From Roridomyces roridus (Eukaryota > Basidiomycota > Agaricomycetes > Agaricales > Mycenaceae), in NCBI GenBank assembly GCA_029378245.1, contig JARKIF010000004.1:3410001-3474000 (forward strand): a stretch of 64,000 nt of DNA, read 5' to 3'. A program made the translations under genes and the position numbers. This document shows, one piece after another, positions 10,018 through 20,407 of the stretch. The notes below the pieces were generated by a model, which was not told the origin of the DNA, searched no databases, and worked only from the letters and a program-made list of their open reading frames with translations. Position 1 is the stretch's first letter, and every line of letters starts with the position of its first letter.

Positions 10018-12414
10018 ATGGATGCCAACACCCCTTCAAATGCTTCGTCCGATGCCGGACGCGTCCCAGAAAGTTACAAATCCGCTGGGTAGGTCCTCTT
10101 GCGCACTTCATGTGATCCAATCTCACCACGCTCGACTCGAACGCAGATTTGCGGGCGCTTTTTTCCCGCACTCCCGACACCTACGCGTTACGGGTGGGAC
10201 CTTTACAAGCCAGGTCCACATACAAAACACTGTCCAGAGCCCCCGGGAACGTACGTTATTCATTCTGCTGCCCCCACTCTTACAAAACTTGTGCTCGGCG
10301 TCAGATTTCAAGTGGATTGGTCGAGGAGAGATTGATCTGCAGCGCGAAATTCACCTGGACGACAACCTGTCCATGACCTCGGGACGGCGGCACGGCGCCC
10401 TCCTGTACCGCATGTTTTCGGCCAAAATTCGAGAGGAGACCCAGAGGTCGGTGATCCTTTTCGAGGGTAGCCCTCCGTTGCGCCGTGAAACTCACTTTTT
10501 CTTGTCTTCTTTGAATAGAAATGTCGTGAATACATCTCACGGCACACGCGTTTCTGGTGAGCATCGGTCAACAGTTTGCGTCACGAAATATCCATTTTTC
10601 GCGACCCAGGCATCCAAACATCCTACAAATCTTTGGTGTTTCTGATATCGCTGGGACACATGGTGTTATCACACAGGATGGTTCGTTCTCTCCTGTTCAT
10701 CTGTACATTGCAGAAATTGACGTAGGTCCCGAGCAGATCTCATGCCTTACGAGGATTATTTGGATCTCCGCCACCCATCGACTATTCTACTGATTTGTCT
10801 GCATGCGCTGTGGGTACGTGCCCACTGCAACCCTCACGACCTATATATTCAATACACTCCACCACAAAAGAGGTCTGAAGTTAGAGTCAGTGACATGTTC
10901 CCAAGTCCTTGCTCTCAGTTCATTGGACACAATTAGAATGTTGCGGCACAGTTCGGCGACAGGTTTTCTGTGAGTGCCCAACCCTGGCCAAAACCGCCTA
11001 TTCACATCAATCAGTCTGGTCGGACCCACTGGATACGTGGCTCATCCGGTTAACTTTGCATAGACCTCGACCGAAGCGATATCCTGGGTCCAAACTTGGG
11101 TTATCGAGACCTGGAATCCCATCTCCGTGGCCAGGTCGTTTGGGACGATTCCGCCTGGGAGACCAAAACGTTGAGGGCCTTGTCGATATCCGATTTCCAC
11201 CGCATCAGCATTGCGGCACTTCGCCAAGACCACTATATTGTGATTGATCTTGGTCAACACGTCGATGTGCGCGTTGGGGCGGTCTTATCTATTCCGAGGC
11301 CCAGTTCTCGGCTTGAGGATCACGTTGAAGTTGCATTCTTGCCGGGCATCCCCCTGGAATGTAGACATTGGGATATGTATCCCGTGCGCGGGACAGTAAC
11401 GCAGGATGGTTGGACAGCGTGAGTCACATCCCGATTCGCCACGAGCACATGATCAAATGAACTCAAGTTTCAACTCGGAGGCAATCTATGGACGCCGCGC
11501 CTTTCTCTTCTGGCAGACTGAGCTCGAGCTTCTGGCTGACACGTGGATGTCTCAAGCCAATCATACATTCAAGCGACTCCAAGAAATTTCCGGAGGCGAT
11601 GCCCACTGTGCGGTGCCTTGTCCTCCATGTTTCCCAGTTGACCCGATTCCACAGTACTCATTGACAAATTGTATATCGTCGCGACCATAGCAACACCGGC
11701 TTCAAATAAAGGGCACTCCAGGGGTTATCTATTCTTGCCTCCAGCCGTGGATTTTCTAACGAACGCAAACTTCTTTCGGTGGCCTGAATGTCCTTGGTTT
11801 TGGACTCTAGATCCAACTGGACGGGATCGGCTGAGCGCGGAAGATGCGAGAGGTCAGGGGTTCCCCGCCGTGCATATGCACATGACTTTCCGGGGAAAGT
11901 CTTGGGATACGAGCGTCTACAAGGCACTGCGAACGTTCCACAATTTCCAGGGATTCGGTCCCGATAGCCAAGAACTCGGAATTCATCTGGGACAACCTTT
12001 ATTCGAACTCTCCGGCGAAAGGGAGCAATCATTCGCACATGGTGAGTTACTCGCATGCATACAGTGCCTTTCTGGTTCGAATTTAACCCGGTGGGGTAGT
12101 GTGCGAGGTGCAGGTTCAAGCCGATGATGAATTGAGCGGCGATCCATCTCAGGGAATGGGTGAGTACCATCACAACTATTGATTACATACGGCTTACACT
12201 CCTTGTGAAGCGCTGAATGAATCGGCCCACCTCGGAGAAGCCTCTCACGCATCTGCCGTACCGGAGACTGGTATGTTCAATCTTCTTCTTCTATTGCCTT
12301 GACTTGCGTCCTTTAGTGGTCATCCCGGACGCAGCGATGCCGGATAGGAAGATCTCCAGCTGGGTTACTTCCCTTTGGGACTGGGAGACACCGGAATTCG
12401 GAAGCTTGTGTTGA
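10018..12414 (+). pseudogene. Kinase-like family member (agaricomycete expansion), nonsense-disrupted
   Basis: The order of conserved pieces matches a large agaricomycete family with a protein-kinase-like N-terminal lobe. They are GAFFPHSRHLRVTGGTFT (exon from 10147), GEIDLQREIHLDD and YRMFSAKI (from 10305), HPNILQIFGV (about 10617), YEDYLDLRHPSTI, HWIRGSSG then LCIDLD (about 11020-11080), DGWTA, WMSQANHTFKRLQ, FLPPAVDFL, CPWFWTLDPTGRDRLS and DSQELGIHLGQPLFELS (about 12000). A TAA at 11051-11053 sits exactly where the family has a basic residue between SSG and LCIDL. The frame around 10435-10515 also needs a weak GTGATC donor to hold. The typical catalytic and activation loops are not visible, as in relatives that look like pseudokinases. 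No single translation spans the gene. The end at 12414 follows a short final exon and is approximate. Confidence 0.75.
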
Positions 12415-12851
12415 TATGCCGAATCGGAACGTTGCACCAGCTGCACCTTGGTCTCGGCCACTTGATGGGGCTCTTTGAACCGGCTGTTCCCGGGGCTCCA
12501 GCTGGTCTATTCGATGGATGCTGGCCACGGCATCATGTCTGAGTCTTGAATCTGCACCGCTAGCTCACGCGCCATGATCGTATTTGAGAATGATTGGGAA
12601 ATGGATGAGAGTGGTGAAGGCAGCAAGAAGAGTTTGATCGGTTTGATCCGAGCTCCTCGCACAGGATTCCAACCATTTGGAGAGACCTAAACGCCGACGG
12701 TCACAAACGGCGGCAGTGAATTGAATGCTTGATTAATTTTACACATGATGAATGGGCGCAAGTGACTGCAACAACCGCTGGAGATAACTATCGTGTATCG
12801 TAGAATTCGCCGACTTGAAATCAGGTCGAGGGCCGGGAGCGTAAGTACCGT
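12415..12851. other. Intergenic, nothing recognised
   Basis: This 437-bp gap lies between the kinase-like pseudogene and the 3' end of the second HExxH gene. No gene or repeat is supported. Confidence 0.5.
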
Positions 12852-13971
12852 CTAAATCCAAAGGACTAGTAGCAGTGGCAAAACGGCTGTTATCCATGTC
12901 AAGAAGCACGGAATTGGCTGCCGAGAGCTATTTGTGGCAGCCTGTACATGGGGACGGGAGCTCGTCGGCAAGAGGTCCGCATCGGCGGTAGGTAGTGTCT
13001 GAAATGTCCGCGAAGGATCCAACGAAATGGGAGGTTCCGTTTCCCTAGTAGAAACAAGCAAGTCAGATCGAGTCCGCTAGCGCCGGAAAAAACCAAGCAG
13101 ACCTTGCAGGTGGCCCGCTATTGACAATATCACAAGTGTTCCCGAACAACGTCTCGGTGTTGAATAGTGGCAGGCTGTTCACATACGCCAGTTGGTTGGA
13201 CATACAGGCGGTTTGGAATCCTGGCGGCAGGTTCCCGCCAAAGATGAGCATGTAGACGTTCAGCACGCTGGTTTGTGCAAAGTCTTCAACTGCATTCGTT
13301 TGCGAATACGTGTCTGGGACGCAGGAATCGGTCGAAAGCGCGTCTAGCCATGCAGATGTCGCAGATGCGTAGGACGTGATGCCAGAAAAGTCGTATGCAT
13401 GTGTCAGCTGGGAAGTGTAAGTACATTTCGCGGAACGCTCAAGTCCACAGACCTCATGAATCCACGTATCCATCGCACAATCCCCAAAGAAATGTGTCTC
13501 TCCCGTCGTAAGTGTATACGCATTGGCCGACGTTTGCGTCGCCATCACCGCAATCGTACTCGCATACCTCCTCAAGCCCACTGGAACCCGCGAAAATCGA
13601 TCCAACGCAACATCCATGCTCATCTGCGCATCGGCACACCGACACACGACAAACGGTGTGCCGCAGTCTTCGAATTGGACGCTAAGCGCCGACATGCCCG
13701 TCGTCGTGAGGCATTCCGAATTTGTCCCCGGCGCCCCGAGGTACCCGGAGCAGCTCGGTGGGAGGGGGACTGTAACGGCGGAGAGGATGGATGCTGGTGG
13801 GAGCGCAGATGTGAGGTCAAAGGAGTTGAAGTTGGGCTGTTGGGCGGGGAGGGTCAATGCGGGGAGAGGAATCTCCTGGATGCTGGGAGATTCTCGGGCA
13901 TCGAGGGGCGAGGCGACGGCTGGGCCCGTGAGAAGCGTCAAGCAGACTAGTAGCCTTGAGTAGGAGCGCAT
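12852..13971 (-). CDS. Secreted GPI-anchored HExxH metallopeptidase-like protein, copy B
   Basis: Exons 13971-13453, 13407-13103 and 13044-12852 give 338 aa. A signal peptide (MRSYSRLLVCLTLLTGPAVA) precedes a core homologous to copy A: FEDCGTPFVVCRCADAQM, RVPVGLRRY, TGETHFFGDCAMDTWIHE. Removing the 45-nt first intron produces HELTH (His172, Glu173, His176), the zinc-protease signature. The remainder carries CVPDTYSQTN, VEDFAQ, GNLPPGFQ and LFGNTC. The last exon adds a Thr/Ser-rich stretch and a hydrophobic tail (WITAVLPLLLVLWI) fitting GPI anchoring. Copy A has an extra intron before DFAQ, so one was gained or lost since duplication. Proteolytic activity is inferred from the motif. Its 5' region was copied to the gene at 15.45 kb. 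Confidence 0.86.
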
Positions 13972-14060
13972 TTCCCGACGAGTGACCGCAGGAGGAGAAG
14001 GCGTGAGTGGCTCTCAGACAACTTTGGGAACAAGCACCACGACATCCCCTCCCGGCAACT
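13900..14060 (-). repeat. Promoter/signal-peptide segment duplicated at 15.4 kb (source copy)
   Basis: The sequence around the start codon of copy B (signal-peptide codons plus about 80 bp upstream) matches 15395-15530 in the same orientation. Shared pieces include TAGTAGCCTTGAGTAG, GAGTGGCT and AAGCACCACG. It marks a segmental duplication. Confidence 0.7.
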
Positions 14061-14502
14061 TGCAAGTCGTAAATCCGCAGCAGAAGAAAGATCTCGATGC
14101 TGGTTGCGGCTTCGCGCTCCCGCAAACCACAAGCTTTTGACCTGCCGGAATGTATATGTAGCACGGCCATGGCGAGCGCTTGAAGAACCGAGACGAGTAA
14201 CGTGTCAGACAATGATATTTGATCCCAGGAAGAACACGTCCCTGCGAATGTCTTCGCAGAATTTGGACTGCTTTGAATTCAGGAATCCCTCGTAAAGACC
14301 TCTGGGCTGAGGCAATTTTCCAACTTCGCGTACTTGCGTGCCGCAAACCGAGGAAACCGGGCCGAGGAAAACAGCGACGTTGGGAAGCGGATCATGATCC
14401 ATATCTATCTCCTCAGTTGCCGAAATCGGCTTTGGTCAGTATAAGTATACAGCTAGCACCGCCCGACAGCATTCAATTCCTCTTTGTCCCGCTTCTCACG
14501 AG

Positions 14503-15452
14503 TCACGGCAGGCCATCTTCCCCACCACACGCGTCGGGATCCGCAGGCGGGACAATATCCGGCATTTGACCCCTGCCGTACCATGGCCACCCTCCACTTT
14601 CCTCGTCGTACAGCCCATATAATTTGACGACCCGCGTGAGCCTTTGTACCATCGTCCCCGGATTTTGAAGCAAAGCGAGGGTGATGATTTGGACGAATCC
14701 ACGTTGAGTGAGCATCGGCGTGGGCGTCGATCCTGTCCTTGGGATTGGAGAGGGAGGTTGAGGCGCCACGCGAAAGGCATCTGGGTCACTCCTTCCTTTG
14801 TTGATAACATCCCGCTCGTGGTTGAGCCATGCACCCCATGGATCCCGGGACTGGGCGCGCGTACATGATGTGCTCGATCTCGAGCTCGTCGTATAGGAGT
14901 TTCAGGGCGGCGTCCGCGGGCGTTTCGCGTGATGACGTTCCAGAACGCAGGACCTGCGAAGTCGGGGGTAGCACACGAGATTTCCCTGGGAAGGATTACA
15001 TGTTTGAATACTTATTTGGAAATGTAGACCGCGAACGTACAAAGATTCTCTGCGAGTGGAATGCCCATATCGTTGAGTAGTTGCGAATACGCCTCCGGTG
15101 CGAGCAAGTCTGTATAGTGCTGATCGTAGGGGAGGAAGAGTGATTCCATGAGGGCGAGAAACACGGGCGAAGTGGTCAAGTCGGCATCGAAGAACGGGGC
15201 ACAGAGCTGGGGCCCGGGCGTTCCAGGGACTGGAAGAGAGAGAGAACCTCCTGTATGCGGCGGCCCTTCTGATTCGCTGTATACGGCGCAGATACCAGTG
15301 AGCGGGAGAGGGGCCATCAGGGAGGAGAGGATGGGTGCCGAGAAGAGCGCGAATGCGCTGCTTCGAGGCTCCTGGGTTTCCTGGGGAGAGGCAATGGCGG
15401 ACCCCGTTGGAAGTGCCACGCATCCTAGTAGTAGCCTTGAGTAGTAGCGCAT
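14503..15452 (-). CDS. Uncharacterised secreted protein with a signal peptide copied from the HExxH gene
   Basis: My model uses exons 15452-15041, 14985-14865 and 14791-14503 (273 aa). It keeps frame throughout, but the third acceptor (GAAG) is weak. The first about 25 residues (MRYYSRLLLG...GSAIASPQETQEP) and the promoter are clearly related to the neighbouring HExxH gene (MRSYSRLLVC...GPAVASP). The rest is not: there is no YEDCG core and no HExxH. Recognisable stretches are TPADAALKLLYDELEIEHIM in exon 2 and, in exon 3, LTQRGFVQIITLALLQNP and VVKLYGLYDEESGGWPWYG. I do not recognise a family. Secretion is likely; function is unknown. It looks like a new protein placed behind a captured promoter and secretion signal. 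Confidence 0.55.
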
Positions 15453-15530
15453 TGGCAGGAATGAGCGAGTGGCTTCCAAACAGCTTTCAGTGGGAATCCG
15501 CCCAAGCACCACGTCGTTGCCACGACATCT
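15395..15530 (-). repeat. Promoter/signal-peptide segment duplicated from 13.9 kb (second copy)
   Basis: Partner of 13900-14060. Similarity stops shortly after the signal-peptide codons, so only the 5' part of the gene was copied or retained. Confidence 0.7.
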
Positions 15531-15869
15531 CATCCCGAATCGGCCGATTTCAGCGGAGAGATCATCAAATGCGGAGTGATACTATGTGATCCGGCGTGAG
15601 CAAAGAATTGGAGCGGAGACAGCGCAACAGACTGAGAACAGCAGTCAACGAGACTCCAATGCGAGATTGAAAATTGGATGTACGTACGGTTGGTTCAAGA
15701 ATCAAAAATGGTTTCCGCGAGCGTTCGCGCTCTGTCGCGGGGAGCGGAATCACGTTGGGCTAGTATATGACGAAAGGGTCCCCTGACCTATTCAGCTTGA
15801 CCATCGTCTTTGAATTTGTAGCCTTGTTCAACTTCGAGGAATATCGGCGATCAAATCGGATCATGTTAG

Positions 15870-16343
15870 TTGCTGCCAGCACGTGATGCGATCAACAAAG
15901 TTTATTCCTTTGTCTGCTACTCGAATGCGCACCAACCGCCTCCACCTCCTGAGCCAGCGGCCACTCCTCCGTCGATTCGCCGAATCTCAATCACTGAGCA
16001 GGCCGTTCCATCCCAGCCCCAGCCTCCTCGCTCCGACGACCCATTTGGCGTATCTTCATCACCTCACCCCGAGGTAGATCAACAAAGTCGGCGTCTGGCT
16101 AAATCACAAAAGGCGCACCTGCCGCCTATGCAACGCCCACAATCGCAGCGAACGGTGCCGTCGATATGCGATCTTTTCATCCAGCCGAATCAGGCGCCGT
16201 CCACGGATTCGTCCAATTTCGAACGGGGTAGAGTCTCAGCACTCTCCGAGTCAGTCCTCTCCCCCGCGTCCGACTCGTGTAACTTGGTTCCCCTTTCCGC
16301 TTCCCCGTACGGCCCAGTCCTCGGCTCCGCGACGCCCTCGTGA
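15870..16343 (+). CDS. Possible low-complexity ORF (157 codons)
   Basis: An open frame rich in Pro, Ser and Gln (PPPPPEPAATPP, PSQPQPPRSDDPF) with no recognised domain. It could be an exon of a disordered protein or chance. No splice partner or family support was found, so this is a weak call. Confidence 0.2.
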   Translation: MLPARDAINKVYSFVCYSNAHQPPPPPEPAATPPSIRRISITEQAVPSQPQPPRSDDPFGVSSSPHPEVDQQSRRLAKSQKAHLPPMQRPQSQRTVPSICDLFIQPNQAPSTDSSNFERGRVSALSESVLSPASDSCNLVPLSASPYGPVLGSATPS

Positions 16344-17102
16344 AGCAAGGTCCAAGCTGTTGACTTTGAACGATTAGGAAGAGCGGCAATGAGAGGAGAT
16401 GGACGTCAGGAGCGAGAAGGAACCAAATCAAACTGACAACGACAAAAAAAGTAACTACTCAATCGTGCTGCGTGCACGAGGTATGAAATAATGAACAGCA
16501 ACGAGCTTTGACGCTGCTGGTTTTCTCTCCCCTGTGGATTCTCCGAATCCGACAAGGATGATCAGAAGACCCACAGCTCGTCAGTCATTCGTGTGCGATG
16601 TGAGTCCTTTCCGTGGAATCACAGCCCTACGGGACAACTGATACTTACCATGCCGTGCACTCACTGCCGACGTGAATGCCCTAGTCTGAAAATCCATAGA
16701 AACTCCCCTCGTTCGAATCGAGCTTCAGATATGCATGACGGGCCCCACCGCGCCATATTTTTATCAAGGTAGGCAAAATGTAGAGGACATCTGGACATGC
16801 TTTCAGCTATGCAGCGGCTCAACTACCGGATGCTTCGCTGGTACTGTGTACACGCCTTGTTCTTGTTAATCTGAAACAAGTTGTCCTCGTTCGAATCGAG
16901 GCTCGGCGACTCCGGTGATGATACCTTGTTCCATTTTTTTTTTCTCCGCAAAAAACCTCAGCGGAGGGAGACGATTGCATTGAGTAGCATCGACCAAGAG
17001 GTGCTAGACAGCGACAAGTATACAAATACACACATCCTGCTTCATTCATATCCAACTAAATCGTACAAGGGTATATAAATTGTTGAATCTATCCTCTCGA
17101 GT
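16344..17102. other. Intergenic with two tRNA-T-arm-like repeats
   Basis: At 16697-16720 and 16878-16955 the sequence CTCGTTCGAATCGAG recurs. The second is followed by a GATACC and T-rich tail like that of the inverted copies at 23.1-23.5 kb. No protein gene is supported here. Confidence 0.5.
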
Positions 17103-19422
17103 CTAGCTCGACCGCAGACTGTAGCTGCTCACACTACTCTTCTCAGATTTCTCATCGACGTCTTGAACCCGGCCCCTCTCGTGCTGGCTAGATCCGGAGT
17201 CACTAGCATTCATCTCGAGGTCCCCGCCCCGGTTCGCACGTCGTACGAGCATTCGCCTATGCAAGCAACATCTTTCAACACCGCCAAGACCAGGACGGAG
17301 GAGAGAAGGAACGTACATCCAAAACGGCATAATCCCACCCGGGGGCACGCTCCATTCCTCCGCTGCGTCGATGTTCGGGGGGACGATGTGGCCTTTGCTG
17401 AGGCGAGCGATGGCCCAAGGGAGTGCGCGGAGGATGATGTAGGAGAGGACGCCTGCGATGACGCCGTAGGCGATGCTATTGAAAGTTAGAAAAGAGTCCA
17501 GGTGACGGGAGGACATCGCGCTTACTTGTATGAAAGTGGGATAATGATGAGCGTGAGGAAAGCAGGGACCGAGTCGCCGATGTAATCCCAGTTGATGTCA
17601 CGGATGCTGGTGGGGATTTTCAGTATTCAAGTCGGAAAGCTAGAGCGAAACACTCACTTGCGAATCATCAAAGACCCGACGATGACGAGCGCACCGCCTG
17701 TAGCCCACGGTGGGATAGACGCAAAGACCGGAGCGAAGAACACCGAGACGAGGAAGCAGAGACCCGTCACCATGGCTGTGATTCCCGTCTTACCACCCTC
17801 GCTGATCCCAGTAGCGCTCTCGATAAACGCCGTAACGGGACTCGTACCCATGAGCGCGCCCATCGAGATGCTCACGGCGTCAACGCAATATGCGATTGTG
17901 GAGTTTTCAAAGTCGAGCGTAACGGGATTGCGCAGGCCTGCGAATTTTGCCATCGAGTAGAGTGTGCCGGTGGTGTCGAGGATGTCGACGTAGAGGAAGG
18001 TGACGAGGGCGTACCATACTTTTCCGTTACTGAAATCAAACTGCCCTCCCAAGTTCAGAACGAACGCCTCCTCAAAAAAAGAAGAAGCACTCACATCGAG
18101 TACATTCCCAACTCTCTCAAGCCGATGAAACTGCACGACCTGCTTGAAATACTCAAACATCGCATCCCCCGTCGGCGTCGGCGGGAAATACGTGACAGAC
18201 GTCAGGCGCGGCCACGATACGATAGAGGTGAGGAATATTCCGATCAAAATCGCTCCGCGGACGCGGTAAAGCATTAAGAGGATTGTGAGGAATCCGCCGA
18301 GGAAGATGCCGAGCCACATGGTGGGATTGCGGAGGACGCCGGTTGCGCAGTAGCCTGGGAGGGTGGGGAGCATGTCTTGGGCTGTGCAGCCTCCGAGGCC
18401 GACGAGGTTGGTTGTGTTGCCGCCGATGACACCGAGGCCGCTGCTAGCTAGCATGGAGTTTAATTTTGTGCGTGAGGAGAGGAGAAGAGGAGTTACATAG
18501 TCCGATGAATCTATAATGTCCTTGAGTTTCTGGTTGCTGAGACAGACGACCCACTTACGCAATGAAGAGCCCGATTCCAGCGCCCACTGCGAGAACGAGA
18601 GAGTGTGGCATGACACGGACGAGCCATTGGCGGAGCCCGAATATCGAGAGGATGAAAAAGACCCAACTGGGTACGAAAATGAGATTTGAAAACGGAGGAG
18701 GATGGAGACGGACCCTTCGAGGAAGACGGCAGACAGGGCTTCTCGGTATGAAATGATTCCGCTGCCGTGGAATCCAACGATGGAATATGCGAACTATACT
18801 CTCATGATAAATCAATTGGTAAAAAAGGATTCCGATGTGAAGACCTACGTATGCATTCAACCCCAACCCAGGAGCCATCCCGACTGGCAGATTGGCCAGC
18901 GCGCCCATTAGGAAGGAGGCGAGGGCGGAGACGGCTGCGGTGCTCGTGATGAGGTCGTTGCGGACCTCGTTGACGCAGGTGTCGTAGGCGGGGTTGGTGC
19001 CTGTTGGACAAAAGTCGGGGGTGGGGCAGACGCAGGTGCCGCCTGTGTCGGATATTATTGATGCGTTGACGGAGATCTGGAATTGAAAGCGGGTGAGGAA
19101 TGGATCTTTTGTGAAGGAGGATGCTTACGATGTACGCCATCTGTGAGGCGCGTGAGTTAGAGTATTGAATGGTTAATCCAGACTGACTGCCTGCAAGAGC
19201 TTAGTGGAGCATACGTGCGTTGAGTCATGTACTTACAGCCCATGTAGTCAAACCGGCACGTATTTCCGTCGTGAACCTGGTCGGTTAAGTCAGAGGCCGT
19301 GGACTCGAATGTTTCTTTTCTTACCTGGAGTCCAATCGTTCTTTGGGATGCCCGCTTCCTTCGAGACGAAACCAGCGTCCGAAGGCAGAGTCGGCGATAC
19401 GGGCGTCAATCAAGTCGAACAT
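17103..19422 (-). CDS. azgA: AzgA-type purine (adenine/guanine/hypoxanthine) permease
   Basis: Twelve exons (19422-19325, 19276-19237, 19140-19129, 19076-18849, 18793-18714, 18666-18559, 18510-18497, 18447-18095, 18040-17658, 17606-17526, 17475-17317, 17271-17103) give 574 aa, the expected size. Conserved segments: FGRWFRLEGSGHPKER, TTEIRAGLTTW-AMAYI-ISVNASI, PVGMAPGLGLNAY (the family signature), FGLRQWLVRVMP, FLYVDILDTTGTLYSMAKF and GTSPVTAFIESATGISEGG. It is a multi-spanning plasma-membrane proton symporter for purines in the NCS2/AzgA group. Two microexons of 12 nt (Met-Ala-Tyr-Ile) and 14 nt are needed to keep family sequence and frame. The cytosolic tail is Ser-rich. The intron before FDFSNGK is 54 nt without a stop, so retention would be silent to frame. 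Confidence 0.93.
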
Positions 19423-19788
19423 CTTGAGGGTTGGAAGGAAGGATTCAAAGAGGGCCGTAGAACTTGAAGCGAAAAAGGACTGCCAGAGTTGTCCCTCCCA
19501 TCTTTCCTCGTTTGGTATAAATGAGATCTAGAGTAGCACATCAATGTTCTCACATCAACGAAAAGCGGACAGGATAGAACCATTGGAAGTAGTCATTGGA
19601 TTGGCTGAGCGCCACTTGTGTTTACTCGGCAGATGGACGTTACATATGACGCGGACTGGTGGGCAAAAATACCAGGATCAGAGATGGGAAATATCAGGAT
19701 GGAGGGAGCCGCAGCGGGATTGGCTATCGCCCACACAGGAAAATGCGCTGCTGCGGTCTAGGTATTCCAAGATTGCTAGAGGTGCCAT

Positions 19789-20082
19789 TCAGCCTGTCGC
19801 AACGTAGGCGTCGACGTCTGCGAACTGTCCCTGTAGATCTAGCCATGTAAACGTCTGTCGCAATTCCACCGTCAATATAATGGACTTGGACGAAAAAAAT
19901 AAGCGCACCTTCACATCTGTCGATCTTGTTATCATGATATATTTTGAGGTTGGAGCACTGGGAAAGACTTGAAGGGAGTCTGGAGTGGTACCTGAAACGC
20001 GAACAACTGGAGGCGGAATCAGAGCGGAGAGAAGACGAGTGAGAGTGTTGATTAAAGCTTCCGAGTGGGGCGCCGTCGACAT
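19789..20082 (-). CDS. Small uncharacterised protein (79 aa)
   Basis: Exons 20082-19909 and 19854-19789 are joined over a 54-nt intron (GTGCGC donor, GCGACAG acceptor). The protein begins MSTAPHSEALINTLTRLLSALIP and ends TFTWLDLQGQFADVDAYVATG. An upstream in-frame Met at 20136 would add 18 residues. There is no signal peptide or membrane segment, and I do not recognise the family. The clean splice and amphipathic N-terminal helix favour a real gene. It sits between AzgA and Kelch-BTB. Moderate confidence that it is a gene, none in function. Confidence 0.5.
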   Translation of the reverse strand: MSTAPHSEALINTLTRLLSALIPPPVVRVSGTTPDSLQVFPSAPTSKYIMITRSTDVKVRLFFSSKSIILTVELRQTFTWLDLQGQFADVDAYVATG

Positions 20083-20407
20083 TCCTCCCTCACTCACCGA
20101 TAACAGAGTCGTGTTGAGTCTGGCCGCTGGCGACAATCCGACTCAAGTGAGGTCCAAAAGCAACTAGATTAGACTTGGAGAAACAAGTCCAGAACGCCCC
20201 TTGTCAGTCAAAGATATCAAGCTGCAGATGAACAATCCTGTTAGAAGCATCATCGCAAAAGATAGATAGATATGCGGGAAAGCCACCGATGTGGGAGCGG
20301 GAAATAACTGGTGGATCATTCATGATCATTACATCAGCAATCTCTTCACTCCACCACGATGGTCGTTTCTGAATCTCTGTGTCCTTTCCTCTCCCTCCAC
20401 CTTTCGT

